Both the position numbers and the translations under genes were made by a program. This document shows, piece by piece, positions 13,929 to 13,949 of a stretch of 13,949 nt of DNA. The notes below the pieces were generated by a model, which did not search any database, was not told the origin of the DNA, and was given only the letters and a program-made list of their open reading frames with translations. The stretch is from CAZKZZ01 sp964557375. Lineage in GTDB: Bacteria; Spirochaetota; Spirochaetia; SPDA01; CAZJBZ01. The DNA lies in contig CAZKZZ010000101.1 in NCBI GenBank assembly GCA_964557375.1, forward strand, positions 1 to 13,949, in the 5' to 3' direction. The first letter of the stretch is position 1; each line of letters begins with the position of its first letter.

Positions 13929-13949
13929 CTGAGATCTGCAGCGGCTCGT

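Noticed and set aside
13929..13949. Start of a further gene or terminator after the fused activase gene
   Set aside because: Only 21 bases remain, with no start codon, ribosome site or stem that I can support.

Overview
The window is compact bacterial DNA of middling GC content. It carries nine protein genes and no RNA genes, insertion sequences or CRISPR arrays that I can see. Several features point to an anaerobe: a very large fused acyl-CoA dehydratase activase-type protein, a flavodoxin-fold protein with a compact four-cysteine motif, and a soluble multi-domain hybrid histidine kinase. A spirochaete of the Spirochaeta/Sediminispirochaeta type is my best guess, but this is a family-level impression and not a proof.

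Layout. (1) 86-832 (+) is a flavodoxin-fold oxidoreductase with an iron-sulfur-flavoprotein-like Cys motif. Its tail overlaps the tail of (2) 785-3298 (-), a cytoplasmic penicillin-acylase-type Ntn hydrolase whose promoter geometry predicts a leaderless mRNA. (3) 3387-3626 (+) is an unrecognised acidic 79-residue protein. (4) 3679-8108 (+) looks like one operon. It encodes a 91-residue ribbon-helix-helix regulator with a Cys/His-rich C-terminus, a ZnuC-like ATPase, a ZnuB-like permease and an 840-residue PAS-PAS-GAF hybrid histidine kinase. (5) 8109-9530 (-) is a PLP-dependent aromatic-L-amino-acid-type decarboxylase that abuts the kinase gene tail to tail with no gap. (6) 9690-13928 (+) is a 1412-residue protein with two complete BadF/BcrA-type activase domains, a Cys4 linker and HgdB-related cysteine-rich domains.

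How the genes may work together. The clearest unit is the metal-uptake operon. The regulator is probably a metal-sensing repressor of the ribbon-helix-helix fold rather than the usual Fur/Zur or DtxR types. It probably acts on its own promoter, where a perfect TTGACA box is followed by two GTAATACT direct repeats one helical turn apart. The matching metal-binding lipoprotein (ZnuA/TroA) is not in the window, and the hybrid kinase in the same operon has no obvious precedent in a zinc/manganese uptake locus. The fused activase protein is the second interesting item. By homology it should couple ATP hydrolysis to very low-potential electron transfer within one polypeptide, but its substrate is unknown.

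All functional calls come from motif recognition in the translated sequence. Promoter, operator and start-codon calls are by eye.
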